NCBI RefSeq assembly: GCF_009827435.1
Contig: NZ_WTYM01000023.1
Span: 1-64,000 of the forward strand
From: Croceibacterium salegens
GTDB lineage: Bacteria; Pseudomonadota; Alphaproteobacteria; Sphingomonadales; Sphingomonadaceae
Direction of reading: 5' to 3'
Length of the DNA stretch: 64,000 nucleotides
Below, one piece after another: positions 54,862-64,000 of this stretch (the first letter of the stretch is position 1; each line of letters opens with the position of its first letter). Position numbers and translations under genes: made by a program. The notes beneath the pieces are model-generated. The model did not search any database. It saw only the letters and a program-made list of their open reading frames with translations, and was not told the DNA's origin.

Positions 54862-55284
54862 ATGGCGGTCACCCGCACATTCTCGATCATCAAGCCCGAC
54901 GCCACCCGTCGCAACCTGACCGGCGCCATCACCAAGATGCTGGAAGAAGCCGGCCTGCGCGTCGTCGCTTCGAAGCGCATCCACATGACCCGCGACCAGG
55001 CCGAAGGCTTCTACGCGGTGCACAAGAAACGCCCCTTCTTCGGCGAGCTGTGCGACTTCATGACCAGCGGCCCGGTCGTGGTTCAGGTGCTCGAGGGCGA
55101 GGATGCGGTTAAGCGCAATCGCGACGTGATGGGCGCGACCAACCCGGCCGACGCCGCCGAAGGCACGATCCGCAAGACCTTCGCCGAAGGCATCGAGGCC
55201 AACTCGGTGCACGGTTCGGACAGCGAAGAGAACGCGAAGATCGAAATCGACTTCTTCTTCAAGCCCGAAGAAGTCGTCGGCTAA
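54862..55284 (+). CDS. ndk: Nucleoside diphosphate kinase
   Basis: 140 residues; balances NTP pools by phosphoryl transfer through a phosphohistidine. Motifs: [51 protein letters not shown] and the active-site [14 protein letters not shown] precedes the ATG. Its stop overlaps the convergent AraC gene stop by 4 bases. Confidence 0.98.
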   Translation: MAVTRTFSIIKPDATRRNLTGAITKMLEEAGLRVVASKRIHMTRDQAEGFYAVHKKRPFFGELCDFMTSGPVVVQVLEGEDAVKRNRDVMGATNPADAAEGTIRKTFAEGIEANSVHGSDSEENAKIEIDFFFKPEEVVG

Positions 55285-56201
55285 CCCGCATCGGCGTCGA
55301 TGCCTTCGGGCATCGGACGCATCCTCGACTGCCGAAATTCGCGCGCCGTCATCCCGGCGTGGCGCCGGAACGCGCGCGCGAAATAGGCCGGATCGTCGAA
55401 GCCCAGGTCGTTGGCGACCTGCTTGACGCTTGCCCGGGTGAGCGAAAGCGCGCGGCGCGCCTCCAGCATCCTCCTGTTGGCGATAAGCTCGTGCGGCGCT
55501 TCGCCCGAATTCTCGCGGCAGGTGCGATTGAGGGTAGCCTGGCTGCAACCGAGCAGGTCGGCATATTCGGCCACGTTCAGCCCGCTGCGAAAGCGCTCCT
55601 CCACCAGCGTCAGGAACCGGCGGTAGAGGGCATGGCGCGGCCCGGTGTCGTCCGACGGGTGCGCCGAGGGGGCCAGCATTTCTTCTACCAGAGAGAAAAT
55701 CAGGCTGAGATTGGCGTAGAGTCCCGCGTCGACGACGATGCTCCCATGCCGCCGCCGGCGGACGATATCAGCGAACAAGTGGCGCAACATCGAAAGGTGA
55801 TGCGAATTCGGCTCCATCGGCAGGAATCCCAGCCGCGTGCGTCCGGACAATCCTTCCTCGATGGTGAAGGCAATCGCCGGAAGTTCGAGCTGCTCGCGCG
55901 AGACCGAGAGGACCCAGCCTTCGGCGCCGGGTTGGAACCGGTATCCGTGCGGCGCGTCGCACGGCACGTAAACCAGCGTCGGGGGTTCGAGCGGAAATTC
56001 CTCGCCGTCGGCGTGCAGCACGCACTTGCCTTCCTCGAACAGCATCAATTGCAGCATGTCGGGATGGCGGTGCGGTGCGATGGTCCAGTCGTGCAGCGGG
56101 GCGCGCGTGCCGATCGGCTCGATGTGCGCCCAATCCGGCTCCTGCCGGACCGTCGCTTCGCCATAGAGGGTGAAACGGCGCACTTCGGACGACTCTGACA
56201 T
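55281..56201 (-). CDS. AraC-family transcriptional regulator
   Basis: 306 residues. The N-terminal cupin-like effector domain has [20 protein letters not shown] and [17 protein letters not shown]. The C-terminal AraC HTH pair (about 205-300) has [20 protein letters not shown] and [20 protein letters not shown]. The N-terminal part (TLYGE, HDWTIxPHxH) resembles PobR/HpaA regulators of aromatic-acid genes. It is divergent from a TonB receptor gene, 130 bases away, and probably controls it. ATG at 56201 chosen over an upstream TTG. Confidence 0.9.
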   Translation of the reverse strand: MSESSEVRRFTLYGEATVRQEPDWAHIEPIGTRAPLHDWTIAPHRHPDMLQLMLFEEGKCVLHADGEEFPLEPPTLVYVPCDAPHGYRFQPGAEGWVLSVSREQLELPAIAFTIEEGLSGRTRLGFLPMEPNSHHLSMLRHLFADIVRRRRHGSIVVDAGLYANLSLIFSLVEEMLAPSAHPSDDTGPRHALYRRFLTLVEERFRSGLNVAEYADLLGCSQATLNRTCRENSGEAPHELIANRRMLEARRALSLTRASVKQVANDLGFDDPAYFARAFRRHAGMTAREFRQSRMRPMPEGIDADAG

Positions 56202-56301
56202 TTCTGCAACACCCCCTCTCGTGACTGAAAAGTGCAATATTTTGCCCGAAATGTGCGTTGCTGCCTAGTCCTCCTTGGGGCAGCGCACTCACCGAGACAG
56301 A

Positions 56302-56312
56302 CAGACTGTCTG
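56302..56312. promoter_or_regulatory. Palindrome CAGACTGTCTG in the araC-tonB receptor gap
   Basis: Perfect 11-base palindrome (CAGAC-T-GTCTG), preceded by further GACA units, 20 bases before the TonB receptor ATG. Position suits repression or control of the receptor gene by the divergent AraC protein, but AraC proteins usually bind direct repeats, so this is only a candidate. Confidence 0.3.
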
Positions 56313-56331
56313 GTCAAGGGAGGAATCTGAA

Positions 56332-58665
56332 ATGGCTGTCACCAGCAAAAGTCCTGCTCGCCTGCTTTCGACGAGCGCAGCCTTAGCTCTCGCTGTCGTA
56401 ATCATGCCGTCCGCCGCTTTCGCGCAGGACGAGGAGCAAGCCGAACAGGCCGAGTACGGCAACGACATCATCGTCACGGCGCAGAAGCGCGAACAGTCGC
56501 TGTCCGACGTTTCGCTGTCGGTCTCGGCGATCGGCGCCGACCAGCTCGCCGAGAACAACATCGTCAACATCGAGGCCCTGCAGAACCTCGCGCCGAGCAT
56601 CAGCTTCGGCAACGACTTCAACTTCGCCAAGCTGTTCATCCGCGGCATCGGCCTGTCCAGCTCGCTGCCGGGCGTCGATCCGTCGGTCGCGCTTCACGTC
56701 GACGGCGTGGTCGTCTCGTTGGCGCAGGCCCAGCTCGGCTCGCTGTTCGATCTTGAGCGGGTCGAAGTGCTGCGCGGCCCGCAGGGCACGCTTTACGGGC
56801 GCAATGCCACCGGCGGCGCGGTCAACCTGATCACCGCCAAGCCGACGGCCTACCTTGATGGCTATGCCCGGCTTACCGTCGGCGGTCCCGATCTCAACGT
56901 CCTGGCCGAAAGCGCTGTCGGCGGTCCGATCTCCGATAACGTCCGCGCCCGTCTCGCCGTCCAGCGCCTGGTGCGCCACGGTTACGGCATCAACGAATAC
57001 ACCGGGCACGATATCGACGATGCCAACCAGTGGTCGGTCCGTGGTCACCTCGAGTTCCTGCCGAGCGAGAACGTCGACATCCTGCTGACCGGCGAATACC
57101 ACTCGGAAGATGATCGTTCGCTGGCGATCAAGTTCCGTGAGGTTTCGTTCCCCGGCGTCCTCGACGATTCCAATCCCGCCAACGACGGCCTGAGCGCGCT
57201 CGGCCAGCGCAGCAATGCCAACGGCTCGCCGGTGGCGTTCGCGAGCAATCCGCGCAACCTCAACACCAACTTCGATCCGATCAACGACCGCGAGCAGTGG
57301 GCGCTGACCGGCGCGATCACCATCGATGCGAGCGACGAAGTCACGATCAAGTCGCTGACCTCGTACCGCAAGTTCGACGCGATCTTCTTCCACGACTTCG
57401 ACATGTCGAGTTACCTCGGCTACCCGCTGGCGCAGACCGGTCCTTTCCAGACCAGCGCCAACCACTGGCAGCCGGTGTTCGAGAACCAGTTCAGCCAGGA
57501 ACTGCAGGCCAACCTCGACTTCGGATCGCTCTACGGCCTGATCGGCGGGTTCTATCTCGACGAACACATCCGGGTCGAAAACCACATCGGCTACGACGTG
57601 CTGCAGAACACCGATCCGTTCCGCGTGCAGTTCGACGGCACGCTCGACGTGAAGGCCTGGGCGCTGTTCGCCAACTTCACCTACGACCTCAGCGACCAGT
57701 TCGCGGTCAAGGCGGGCGGTCGCTACAGCTCCGAAAAGCGGCACCTGGCCAACCAGGCCGGCATCGGCACGGCAGCCGCGGGCTTTGCGCTCGACGCGTT
57801 GCAGTGGGACGACAGCAAGAGCTGGGACGACTTCTCGCCCTCGCTCGGTGTCGAATTCCGCCCGAACGACGACTTGCTGATCTACGGAAACTGGTCGCGC
57901 GGCTTCAAGAGCGGCACGGCCGAGATCGGCTCAACGCGCAAGCTCTCGCCGACCCAGCCGCTGCCGTTCGTCAACCCGGAAAAGGTCGAGGCCTTCGAAC
58001 TGGGCACCAAGATCAGCGGCGGCACGATCGACCTGAACTTGGCGGCTTACTACCAGACGCTGAAGGACGGGCAGTTCTCGCTCACCCGCCCGATCCCGGC
58101 GCCGCCGTTCTTCACCAGCACGCTGACCAACGCCGCGCAAAGCGAAGCCTACGGCGTCGACGTCGAGCTGCTGTGGCGCCCGACAAGCGAGTTCACGCTT
58201 AACGCCATGGTCGGTTACCTCCACTCGGAGTTCACCAAGTTCTTCTCGAAGGACCCGCTCGATCCGGCCCTGTTCGGACCTGGCGGCGCGGCGGTTCAGG
58301 ACAGCGACCTGTCGGGCAATGCGACCCGCATGTCGCCGAAGTGGAGCGTAAACCTCAACCCGAACTACGAGCTGGATCTCGGCCAGACGGGTTCGCTCGC
58401 CTTCGGGACGAACTTCGCCTACCGCTCCAAGCAGTATCATACCGAGTTCAACGACGAGCGCCTGTCGCAGAATGGTTACGTGATGTGGGATGCCAACATC
58501 CTCTACACCTCGCCCGACCGCGACTGGACGGCGAACTTCTTCATGAAGAACATCCTCGACAAACTGGTCTGGGCCGGCAGCTTCTCGGTCTCTACCAGCC
58601 GTACGATCGGCGGAACGCTGATGCCGCCACGCACCTACGGAATGACGTTCGGTTACAAGTTCTAA
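56332..58665 (+). CDS. TonB-dependent outer-membrane receptor
   Basis: 777 residues: signal peptide (end near ALAVVIMPSAAFAQ), TonB box region DIIVTAQKREQSLSDV, plug domain (about 55-165) with RGIGLSSSLPGVDPSVALHV and EVLRGPQGTLYGRNATGGAV, then a 22-strand barrel ending in a terminal Phe (MTFGYKF). The VTAQKREQ plug type is typical of the many sphingomonad receptors for non-iron substrates. GGGAGGAA precedes the ATG. The ligand may be an aromatic compound, given the regulator, but this is inference. Confidence 0.93.
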   Translation: MAVTSKSPARLLSTSAALALAVVIMPSAAFAQDEEQAEQAEYGNDIIVTAQKREQSLSDVSLSVSAIGADQLAENNIVNIEALQNLAPSISFGNDFNFAKLFIRGIGLSSSLPGVDPSVALHVDGVVVSLAQAQLGSLFDLERVEVLRGPQGTLYGRNATGGAVNLITAKPTAYLDGYARLTVGGPDLNVLAESAVGGPISDNVRARLAVQRLVRHGYGINEYTGHDIDDANQWSVRGHLEFLPSENVDILLTGEYHSEDDRSLAIKFREVSFPGVLDDSNPANDGLSALGQRSNANGSPVAFASNPRNLNTNFDPINDREQWALTGAITIDASDEVTIKSLTSYRKFDAIFFHDFDMSSYLGYPLAQTGPFQTSANHWQPVFENQFSQELQANLDFGSLYGLIGGFYLDEHIRVENHIGYDVLQNTDPFRVQFDGTLDVKAWALFANFTYDLSDQFAVKAGGRYSSEKRHLANQAGIGTAAAGFALDALQWDDSKSWDDFSPSLGVEFRPNDDLLIYGNWSRGFKSGTAEIGSTRKLSPTQPLPFVNPEKVEAFELGTKISGGTIDLNLAAYYQTLKDGQFSLTRPIPAPPFFTSTLTNAAQSEAYGVDVELLWRPTSEFTLNAMVGYLHSEFTKFFSKDPLDPALFGPGGAAVQDSDLSGNATRMSPKWSVNLNPNYELDLGQTGSLAFGTNFAYRSKQYHTEFNDERLSQNGYVMWDANILYTSPDRDWTANFFMKNILDKLVWAGSFSVSTSRTIGGTLMPPRTYGMTFGYKF

Positions 58666-58686
58666 GTGACTGCAACGCGATGATTG

Positions 58687-58726
58687 GGGGCCGCCGGTGC
58701 GATCCGGCGGCCCCTTTCGTTTCGTT
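58687..58726 (+). terminator. Rho-independent terminator after the TonB receptor
   Basis: Perfect 11-bp stem GGGGCCGCCGG / CCGGCGGCCCC with a 6-base loop, followed by TTTCGTTTCGTT. It isolates the receptor gene from the next gene. Confidence 0.85.
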
Positions 58727-58760
58727 GGGGAAAACTCGCGCGACAGCTTACAATCGACAA

Positions 58761-59174
58761 ATGCCGTTTGGTCGCGCACTCAACAACCTGATCTCCCGCA
58801 AGGCGCCGATGACCGTTGCGAAGGCGAGCTTTTCCGCGATGAACGAGCGGCGCTGGGACGATTTTCGTGCGCTAGCGGACGACGATTTCCATTACCTCGA
58901 CGCCGAAGGGAACGAGATCGACGGGGCCGACCGTTTCATCGCCGCAATGGAGCGACTTGTGGCTGACGCGCCCGATTTCCAATTCGAGGTGAACGACTAT
59001 CACGTGTCCGGCAACGTGGTGGTGATGAACGGCGTGACCACATCGAAAGTGGCGCGATTCTCGACCATTTCCGCCTGGCGGCTGGATTTTGCCGGGGGCC
59101 GGATCAGCTACTGGCGGAACTATCGCGCCAACGACACGATCCGCCTGTTCGAATACGCGACAGTCACTTCCTGA
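58761..59174 (+). CDS. NTF2/SnoaL-like protein
   Basis: 137 residues. The helix-sheet pattern ASFSAMNERRWDDFRALADD, YLDAEGNEIDGADRFIAAME and WRLDFAGGRISYWRNYRAND fits the SnoaL-like NTF2 fold, used for small polyketide- or steroid-type ligands and for protein binding. No catalytic residues can be named. It follows the receptor terminator and may be transcribed alone. Confidence 0.75.
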   Translation: MPFGRALNNLISRKAPMTVAKASFSAMNERRWDDFRALADDDFHYLDAEGNEIDGADRFIAAMERLVADAPDFQFEVNDYHVSGNVVVMNGVTTSKVARFSTISAWRLDFAGGRISYWRNYRANDTIRLFEYATVTS

Positions 59175-59272
59175 CAGCGGAGCGCGAGGGCGCCATTTTG
59201 CCCATCACCCTGATTGATGGTAACCTCAGGGGTCTGCTGCGCGCCTGCAGCGCTCCGGGGGGGAGAGCCATC

Positions 59273-60010
59273 ATGGGCCGAGTTCCAGTCCTTGTTGCGT
59301 CGATTGCCTGTTACTTCGCCTTCTTTGCCAGCTTCCTGTACCTGATTGGCTTCGTTGCCGCGTTCGAGCCGTTGCCGACCCACGTCGACAAGGGGTTATA
59401 CGCGCCGAGCGTGGTTGCGTTGGTCTACGACCTGATCCTCATCGCGCTGTTCGGCCTGCAGCATTCGGTCATGGCGCGTCCCGCCTTCAAGGCTCGCTGG
59501 ACGAAGACTGTTCCGGCGCCGCTCGAACGCTCGATCTACTGCCTCACCACGGCGCTGATGCTGGTCCTGCTGTTCGCCTTCTGGCACCCGCTCAGCGGGC
59601 AGTTGTGGTCGATCGGCAATCCGGCCGTGCGGACACTGATCTGGGTCGTGTTCTTCATGGGCTGGGGCATCCTCTTCGTGACGACCTTCCTGCTCAACCA
59701 CTTCGAGCTGTTCGGCCTGGAGCAGGCCTGGCACCACTATCGCGGCACCGAGGCGAAGCCGCCGGTGTTCCGCACCCCGCTGTTTTACAAATGGGTGCGC
59801 CATCCGCTCTACAGCGGCTTCCTGCTGGCCTTCTGGGCGACGCCCGACATGACCTACAGCCACCTGCTGCTGGCGACTGGCTTCACCGTTTATATCTTCA
59901 TCGGCATCGCGCACGAGGAACGCGATCTCGTTGCATACTTCGGCGAGACCTACCTCGACTATCGCAAGAAGGTTGGCTCGGTGATTCCCGGCATCGGGAA
60001 GAAGGCCTGA
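59273..60010 (+). CDS. MddA-like methanethiol S-methyltransferase (NnrU/ICMT-type membrane protein)
   Basis: 245 residues with about five membrane helices. Seen: YDLILIALFGLQHSVMARPA with the family motif QHSVMARP, NHFELFGLEQAWHHYRG, TPLFYKWVRHPLYSGFLLA and IAHEERDLVAYFGETYLDYR. The C-terminal RHPxY and EERDL are the SAM-binding features of isoprenylcysteine methyltransferase relatives. The overall match is to MddA, which methylates methanethiol to dimethyl sulfide. The ATG at 59273 follows GGGGGGAGAG. Confidence 0.78.
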   Translation: MGRVPVLVASIACYFAFFASFLYLIGFVAAFEPLPTHVDKGLYAPSVVALVYDLILIALFGLQHSVMARPAFKARWTKTVPAPLERSIYCLTTALMLVLLFAFWHPLSGQLWSIGNPAVRTLIWVVFFMGWGILFVTTFLLNHFELFGLEQAWHHYRGTEAKPPVFRTPLFYKWVRHPLYSGFLLAFWATPDMTYSHLLLATGFTVYIFIGIAHEERDLVAYFGETYLDYRKKVGSVIPGIGKKA

Positions 60011-60011
60011 G

Positions 60012-60965
60012 CTAGAACGCCTCCGCGGCGTCGATCAGCGCTGTAAGCCGTTTCGGCGCGACACTGCGCCAAGAGCGGTGCAGCCACTCGGCGATGCCGT
60101 CCCAGTCGGTGTCGCCGAGGTCGAGGCGGATGCCGACCCAGCCGTCGCCGAAGTAGGCCGGGCGGTAGTAGCGCTCCTCGTCCATGTCGATCAGCTGGGC
60201 CTGTTCGTCGGGCCCGCTGATCTTGACGAGCAGCGCGGTCTTGCCGTCGCCGTGGTGGTCGAGGCTGACGTAGGCGAACTTCTTGCCCTTCACGATGCCG
60301 AAGCAGGGCATGCCGTGGGAGTTGACCTCATCGGCTTCGGGCAGCGCCAGCGCGCGTTCGCGCACCTTTTCGGCCAGCCATTCGGGATCGCTCTCGCGGG
60401 AGACATAGTCGGCGAGGCAGCGGGGGTAGAGCTGGTATTCGGCCATCAGCACGCGCGCGCCAAGCGTTTCGGGCGTGTCGTCGGGCAGGATGTGCACCGC
60501 CACCTGGCCGAGCAGCGGACCGGCGTCGAGCTCGGGTACCACGACGTGGACCGAACAGCCGCCGTGGCTTTCGCCCGCCTCGATCGCTCGCTCGTGGGTG
60601 TGCAGGCCCTTGAACTTGGGCAGAAGTGAAGGGTGGGTGTTGACCATCCGCCCAGCCCATTTGTCGACGAAGCTTTCGGTCAGCACGCGCATGTATCCGG
60701 CGAGCGCGATGTATTCGGCGCCGGATGCCTTCAGGGCATCGTGCATGATCGCCTCGTGCGCCTCGCGTTCCAACCCCTTGTGCGGGTGGGCGAAGGTGGC
60801 AATGCCCTCGGCGGCGGCGATCTGCAGCCCGCGCGCCTCGGGCACGTTGCTGGCGACAAGGACGATTTCGTAGGGACAGCCGGGAAGGCGCGACTGGAAC
60901 AGCAGCGAGGACATTGTCGTCCCGCTGCCCGAAATCATGACCGCGACCCGGGCATTCCTAGGCAT
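60012..60965 (-). CDS. purN: Phosphoribosylglycinamide formyltransferase fused to a YjbR/MmcQ-like domain
   Basis: 317 residues. The first about 200 form Pur[65 protein letters not shown] with catalytic Asn and His, and [12 protein letters not shown] with the Asp. From about 205 a second domain reads [60 protein letters not shown] and [12 protein letters not shown], matching the YjbR/MmcQ family. The frame is continuous. It overlaps purM by 8 bases. Confidence 0.92.
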   Translation of the reverse strand: MPRNARVAVMISGSGTTMSSLLFQSRLPGCPYEIVLVASNVPEARGLQIAAAEGIATFAHPHKGLEREAHEAIMHDALKASGAEYIALAGYMRVLTESFVDKWAGRMVNTHPSLLPKFKGLHTHERAIEAGESHGGCSVHVVVPELDAGPLLGQVAVHILPDDTPETLGARVLMAEYQLYPRCLADYVSRESDPEWLAEKVRERALALPEADEVNSHGMPCFGIVKGKKFAYVSLDHHGDGKTALLVKISGPDEQAQLIDMDEERYYRPAYFGDGWVGIRLDLGDTDWDGIAEWLHRSWRSVAPKRLTALIDAAEAF

Positions 60966-62058
60966 TGTGCGTGGCTTCCCACGCCTCGTCGGCGCCCCAG
61001 TTGCCCGCCGCGCCGCGCACGGTGCAGCCGCGCGGGCCTTCGACTATCTCGCCGACGCGCACGACTTCTTCGCCCGCTGCTTCGAGCTCGGCGACGACCT
61101 CGCCTGCGAGCTCGGGATCGACCGCCAGTACCATGCCGATGCCGCAGTTGAACGTCCGCGCCATTTCGGCCGGCTCGATATTGCCCTGCGACTGCAGGAA
61201 GGCCATCAGTGCCGGCCGCGTCCAGTTCCCGACGTCGACTACGGCGTGCGCGCCCTCAGGCAGTACGCGAGGGATGTTTTCGAGCAGGCCGCCCCCAGTA
61301 ATGTGGGCCAGCGCGTCGATCTTGCCGCCGCGCACAACGGGCAGAAGCGTTCTTACGTAGATCCGCGTCGGTTCGCTCAAGGCGTCGAGCAGCGAGCCCT
61401 CGTCGCCGAATTCGGCGTTCATGTCCCAGGCCTTGTCCGCGGCAAGACGGCGGACCAGCGAAAAGCCGTTCGAATGTACGCCGGAACTGGCGAGGCCGAG
61501 CAGCGCGTGGCCCGGGGCGGCCCGTTCGCCCGTCAGTTGCTCGCCGCGCTCGACCGCGCCGACGCAGAACCCTGCGAGGTCGTAGTCGCCCGCAGCATAC
61601 ATGCCGGGCATTTCCGCGGTTTCGCCGCCGATCAGCGCGCAGCCGGCGATCTTGCAGCCCTCGGCAATGCCGGCGATGACCCGCTCGGCCACGCCGTTCT
61701 CGAGCTTGCCGGTGGCGAAGTAGTCGAGGAAGAACAGCGGTTCGGCGCCCTGCACGATGAGGTCGTTGACGCACATCGCGACGAGGTCGATCCCGACCGT
61801 ATCATGGCGGTCGTGATCGATCGCCAGCTTGAGCTTGGTGCCGACGCCGTCGTTGCCCGCAACCAGCAGCGGATCGTTGTAGCCTGCGGCCTTCGGATCG
61901 AAGAATCCGCCGAAGCCGCCGATCTCGCCGTCGGCGCCAGGGCGTCGGGTGGCTTTGACCAGCGGGCCGATTGCCCGGACCAGGGCATTGCCGGCATCGA
62001 TCGAGACGCCAGCCTTTTCGTAGGTGTAGCGGTTTTCGCGGGGGTTATCCGTAGTCAT
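60958..62058 (-). CDS. purM: Phosphoribosylformylglycinamidine cyclo-ligase (AIR synthetase)
   Basis: 366 residues; closes the imidazole ring in purine synthesis with ATP. Motifs: [68 protein letters not shown] and [16 protein letters not shown]. The ATG at 62058 gives the normal length. First gene of purM-purN. Confidence 0.97.
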   Translation of the reverse strand: MTTDNPRENRYTYEKAGVSIDAGNALVRAIGPLVKATRRPGADGEIGGFGGFFDPKAAGYNDPLLVAGNDGVGTKLKLAIDHDRHDTVGIDLVAMCVNDLIVQGAEPLFFLDYFATGKLENGVAERVIAGIAEGCKIAGCALIGGETAEMPGMYAAGDYDLAGFCVGAVERGEQLTGERAAPGHALLGLASSGVHSNGFSLVRRLAADKAWDMNAEFGDEGSLLDALSEPTRIYVRTLLPVVRGGKIDALAHITGGGLLENIPRVLPEGAHAVVDVGNWTRPALMAFLQSQGNIEPAEMARTFNCGIGMVLAVDPELAGEVVAELEAAGEEVVRVGEIVEGPRGCTVRGAAGNWGADEAWEATHNA

Positions 62059-62128
62059 CGCAGTCGCTTTATCCTTTCGCGCTTGGATTTCCACTCGCCA
62101 TTGGGCAATAGGCGGGCAGTTTTCCCGA

Positions 62129-63400
62129 ATGACTGTGCTTGTCCTTCCCTACCGCGCGCCTCAGCGCAACCGCCTGTACCTCATTGCCGGGGTCGTCGCG
62201 CTGGCTCTGCTGGCCATGGCCGCCGCGCTGTGGGCGCAGGTCGAAGGCGACCGCGGCATCGCCCCTGTGGCGAGCAGCTCGGACATCACGGTCAGCGGCA
62301 TCGAGGTCAACGTCACCGGCAACAATCCCGAAGACGCGCGGCAGAAGGGCTGGCTCGAAGCCCAGCGCAAGGCTTGGGCGAAGCTCGGCGGGCCGGCGAT
62401 TGCCGACGGACAGCTCGAATCGATGGTTTCGGCCATTGTCATCGATTCCGAAACGCTTGGGCCGCGGCGCTATGTCGCCAAGCTCGGTGTGATCTTCGAC
62501 CGCAAGCGAGCGGGCGGCCTGCTCGGTGCGAGCGATGGGGAGCGTGCCCACTCCGCGCCGATGCTGACGCTACCGGTGCTGATCGGCGGCGGCACTGCGA
62601 CGATGTACGAGGTGCGCAATCCCTGGCAGCAGGCCTGGGCCGACTTTCAGGCCGGAACCAGCGCCATCGACTATGTGCGCCCGAGCGGGGCGAACGGCGA
62701 ATCGCTGCTGCTGACCTATGGCCAGGTCAACCGCCGCAGCCGGGCATGGTGGAACAACATCCTCGACGAATTCAGCGCCGCCGACATCATCGTTCCGGTC
62801 GCGCGGCTCGACCGGCAGTGGCCCGGCGGCCCGGTACGCGGGACCTTCACTGCGCGCTACGGTCCCGACGACTTGTACCTCGGCAGCTTCACTATGACCG
62901 CGCCGAACGAACAGGCCGTACCGGCCATGCTCAACGACGCGGTGGCCCGCTTCGACGCGATGTTCAGTGCTGCGCTTGCCGACGGCAAGTTGCGACCCGA
63001 TCCGACCCTATCGAGCCAGTCGGTTCAGGTCAGCCCCGAGATCCAGGCGCTGCTCGAGTCCGCACGCGCGGCCGAACGCGCGGCGGCCAACCCCGAGGAC
63101 GTGCCGGTCGTCGGTCCGGTGCAGCCGCTGCCGTCGACCCCGGCGCCGAACCAGCCACAGGTGATCAACAGCTACACCGTGCAGTTCGCGACGCCCGACG
63201 CGGCAAGCTACGACCAGGCGCTTACTCTGGTGCGCAGCGCGCCGGGCGTGCGCGGCGCGGCAATCAGTTCGACCGCGATCGGCGGCGTATCGGTTATGCG
63301 CGTTTCCTACGCCGGGGACATTTCCGACCTCGCCACGGCGCTGCGCTCGCGCGGGTTCCAGGTCCAGCCGCTCGGCAATGCGCTGTCGATCCGGCGCTAA
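62129..63400 (+). CDS. Membrane-anchored protein of unknown function (DUF2066-like)
   Basis: 423 residues. One N-terminal membrane helix ([20 protein letters not shown]) is followed by a periplasmic part. The section [20 protein letters not shown] and [19 protein letters not shown] resembles DUF2066 proteins. A Pro/Ala linker near 325-340 separates a C-terminal ferredoxin-like or heavy-metal-associated-type segment ([20 protein letters not shown]). The place between purM and hdaA is common in this order. No function is known. Confidence 0.8.
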   Translation: MTVLVLPYRAPQRNRLYLIAGVVALALLAMAAALWAQVEGDRGIAPVASSSDITVSGIEVNVTGNNPEDARQKGWLEAQRKAWAKLGGPAIADGQLESMVSAIVIDSETLGPRRYVAKLGVIFDRKRAGGLLGASDGERAHSAPMLTLPVLIGGGTATMYEVRNPWQQAWADFQAGTSAIDYVRPSGANGESLLLTYGQVNRRSRAWWNNILDEFSAADIIVPVARLDRQWPGGPVRGTFTARYGPDDLYLGSFTMTAPNEQAVPAMLNDAVARFDAMFSAALADGKLRPDPTLSSQSVQVSPEIQALLESARAAERAAANPEDVPVVGPVQPLPSTPAPNQPQVINSYTVQFATPDAASYDQALTLVRSAPGVRGAAISSTAIGGVSVMRVSYAGDISDLATALRSRGFQVQPLGNALSIRR

Positions 63401-63419
63401 GACTATGTCTTTTCGAATT

Positions 63420-63502
63420 CGTCATTGCGAGGAGCGAAGCGACGAAGCAATCCAGAGTAGCACCGAGCGGCCCTGGGTTATTTCGCTTCGCTCGCAATGA
63501 CG
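63420..63502. repeat. Palindromic repeat, CGTCATTGCGAG family
   Basis: 83 bases just before hdaA. Perfect 12-base inverted ends, CGTCATTGCGAG and CTCGCAATGACG; inner GACGAAGCAATCCAG. The right end lies about 10 bases before the ribosome site of the next gene. Confidence 0.85.
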
Positions 63503-63521
63503 AAAGGGGAGGTATTTCCCC

Positions 63522-64000
63522 ATGAGCCAGATCGCCCTCCCGCTGACCCGTGGTGCCGGTGCCGGCCCGACGAAAATCGTGCTCGGCGAGGGCAATGCAC
63601 ATGTCATTGAAGCGCTTCAACGGCCCGAAAACTGGCCGTTCCGCACCGCCGTTCTCACCGGACCGCCCCGTTCGGGGAAGTCGCTGTTCGCGCGCTGGTT
63701 CGAAGCGAGCGGCAAGGGCGATGTCCTCGACGATGCGCAGGCCATGGACGAGGATGCGGTGTTCCACCGCTGGAACCGCGCTCAAGAGGATGGCCGCGCG
63801 CTGCTCATCGTCGGCGGGGAGCCGCCGTGGGACATCGCGCTGCCTGACCTCAGGAGCCGTCTTGGCGCAGCGTTGCAGCTCGAAATCGGCCAGCCCGGCG
63901 ATGCGCTGGCGGCGGAGCTGATGCTGTCGCTGGCGGCGGAGCGCGGCCTGCCGCTGGCGCCCGAGGCGGCCGACTATCTTGTCCCGCGCGCCTCGCGTTC
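63522..64000 (+). CDS. DnaA paralog HdaA (regulatory inactivation of DnaA), 3' end outside window
   Basis: 159 residues are visible before the window ends. They begin MSQIALPLTRG and carry a Walker A-like GPPRSGKS (about 48-55), a Walker B-like segment RALLIVGGEPP and a following PDLRSRLGAALQLEIGQP arginine region, the layout of Hda/HdaA proteins that lack the DNA-binding domain of DnaA. HdaA stimulates DnaA-ATP hydrolysis at the sliding clamp; the N-terminal QIALPL matches the clamp-binding motif. GGGGAGG stands before the ATG. Confidence 0.88.
   Translation, partial: MSQIALPLTRGAGAGPTKIVLGEGNAHVIEALQRPENWPFRTAVLTGPPRSGKSLFARWFEASGKGDVLDDAQAMDEDAVFHRWNRAQEDGRALLIVGGEPPWDIALPDLRSRLGAALQLEIGQPGDALAAELMLSLAAERGLPLAPEAADYLVPRASR

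Noticed and set aside
56275-56331. Upstream start for the TonB receptor
   Set aside because: The added residues are charged and would block the signal peptide; GGGAGGAA sits before the ATG at 56332.
1-64000. CRISPR arrays, prophage or complete insertion sequences
   Set aside because: No regularly spaced repeats, cas genes, integrase, transposase or phage structural genes were seen on either strand.

Overview
The window looks like chromosome of a high-GC alphaproteobacterium of the order Sphingomonadales, probably close to the Erythrobacteraceae. The reasons are the order dxr-rseP-bamA-ompH-fabZ, the lptD-surA-pdxA-ksgA block, a two-piece (permuted) tmRNA whose tag ends in ALALAA, TonB-receptor and LigE-type glutathione transferase genes, and an HdaA-like DnaA paralog. 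No phage, complete insertion sequence, rRNA operon or CRISPR array was seen.

Region by region. 1-6.4 kb: envelope and lipid core (dxr end, rseP, bamA, ompH/skp, fabZ, rpmE). 6.4-11.5 kb: GDT1-type cation transporter, a GFA enzyme coupled to a prolyl-4-hydroxylase-like oxygenase, tRNA-His, a leucine-dehydrogenase-type enzyme and kup. 11.5-13 kb: an AT-richer strip with a PilZ membrane protein and a decayed copy of the C-terminus of the LuxR regulator that follows. 13-19.5 kb: a large MalT-like LuxR ATPase divergent from a tight operon of DUF4242 protein, 47-residue membrane peptide, OsmC, FAD oxidoreductase, second OsmC and SAM methyltransferase; this is the best candidate for an undescribed system. 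19.5-23.6 kb: bioBFDA. 23.7-27.5 kb: eda, then the homogentisate pathway maiA-fahA-hmgA.

27.6-31.8 kb: a Tat-exported two-subunit molybdenum hydroxylase with its XdhC and MocA helpers. 31.8-36.1 kb: glycerate kinase (carrying an in-frame palindromic repeat), 2-hydroxyacid dehydrogenase, LigE-like transferase, PanE-like reductase, Nudix hydrolase. 36.1-38.9 kb: LemA and three TPM proteins. 39-41 kb: mscL, tmRNA and a Tat-exported L,D-transpeptidase. 40.9-44.5 kb: arginine succinyltransferase genes astB and astA with an M20 hydrolase. 44.6-46.8 kb: a Tai/Rap1a-type protein and a membrane caspase with Sel1-like repeats. 46.9-52.7 kb: ksgA, pdxA, surA, lptD. 52.8-55.3 kb: pepA, holC, ndk. 55.3-60 kb: AraC regulator, TonB receptor, NTF2-like protein, MddA-like methyltransferase. 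60-64 kb: purN (fused to a YjbR-like domain), purM, a membrane-anchored protein and the start of hdaA.

A palindromic repeat with CGTCATTGCGAG ends occurs four times: three between genes and one inside a coding sequence. A different 67-base palindrome separates astA from astB. Function calls rest on recognisable motifs and context; no database search was possible.
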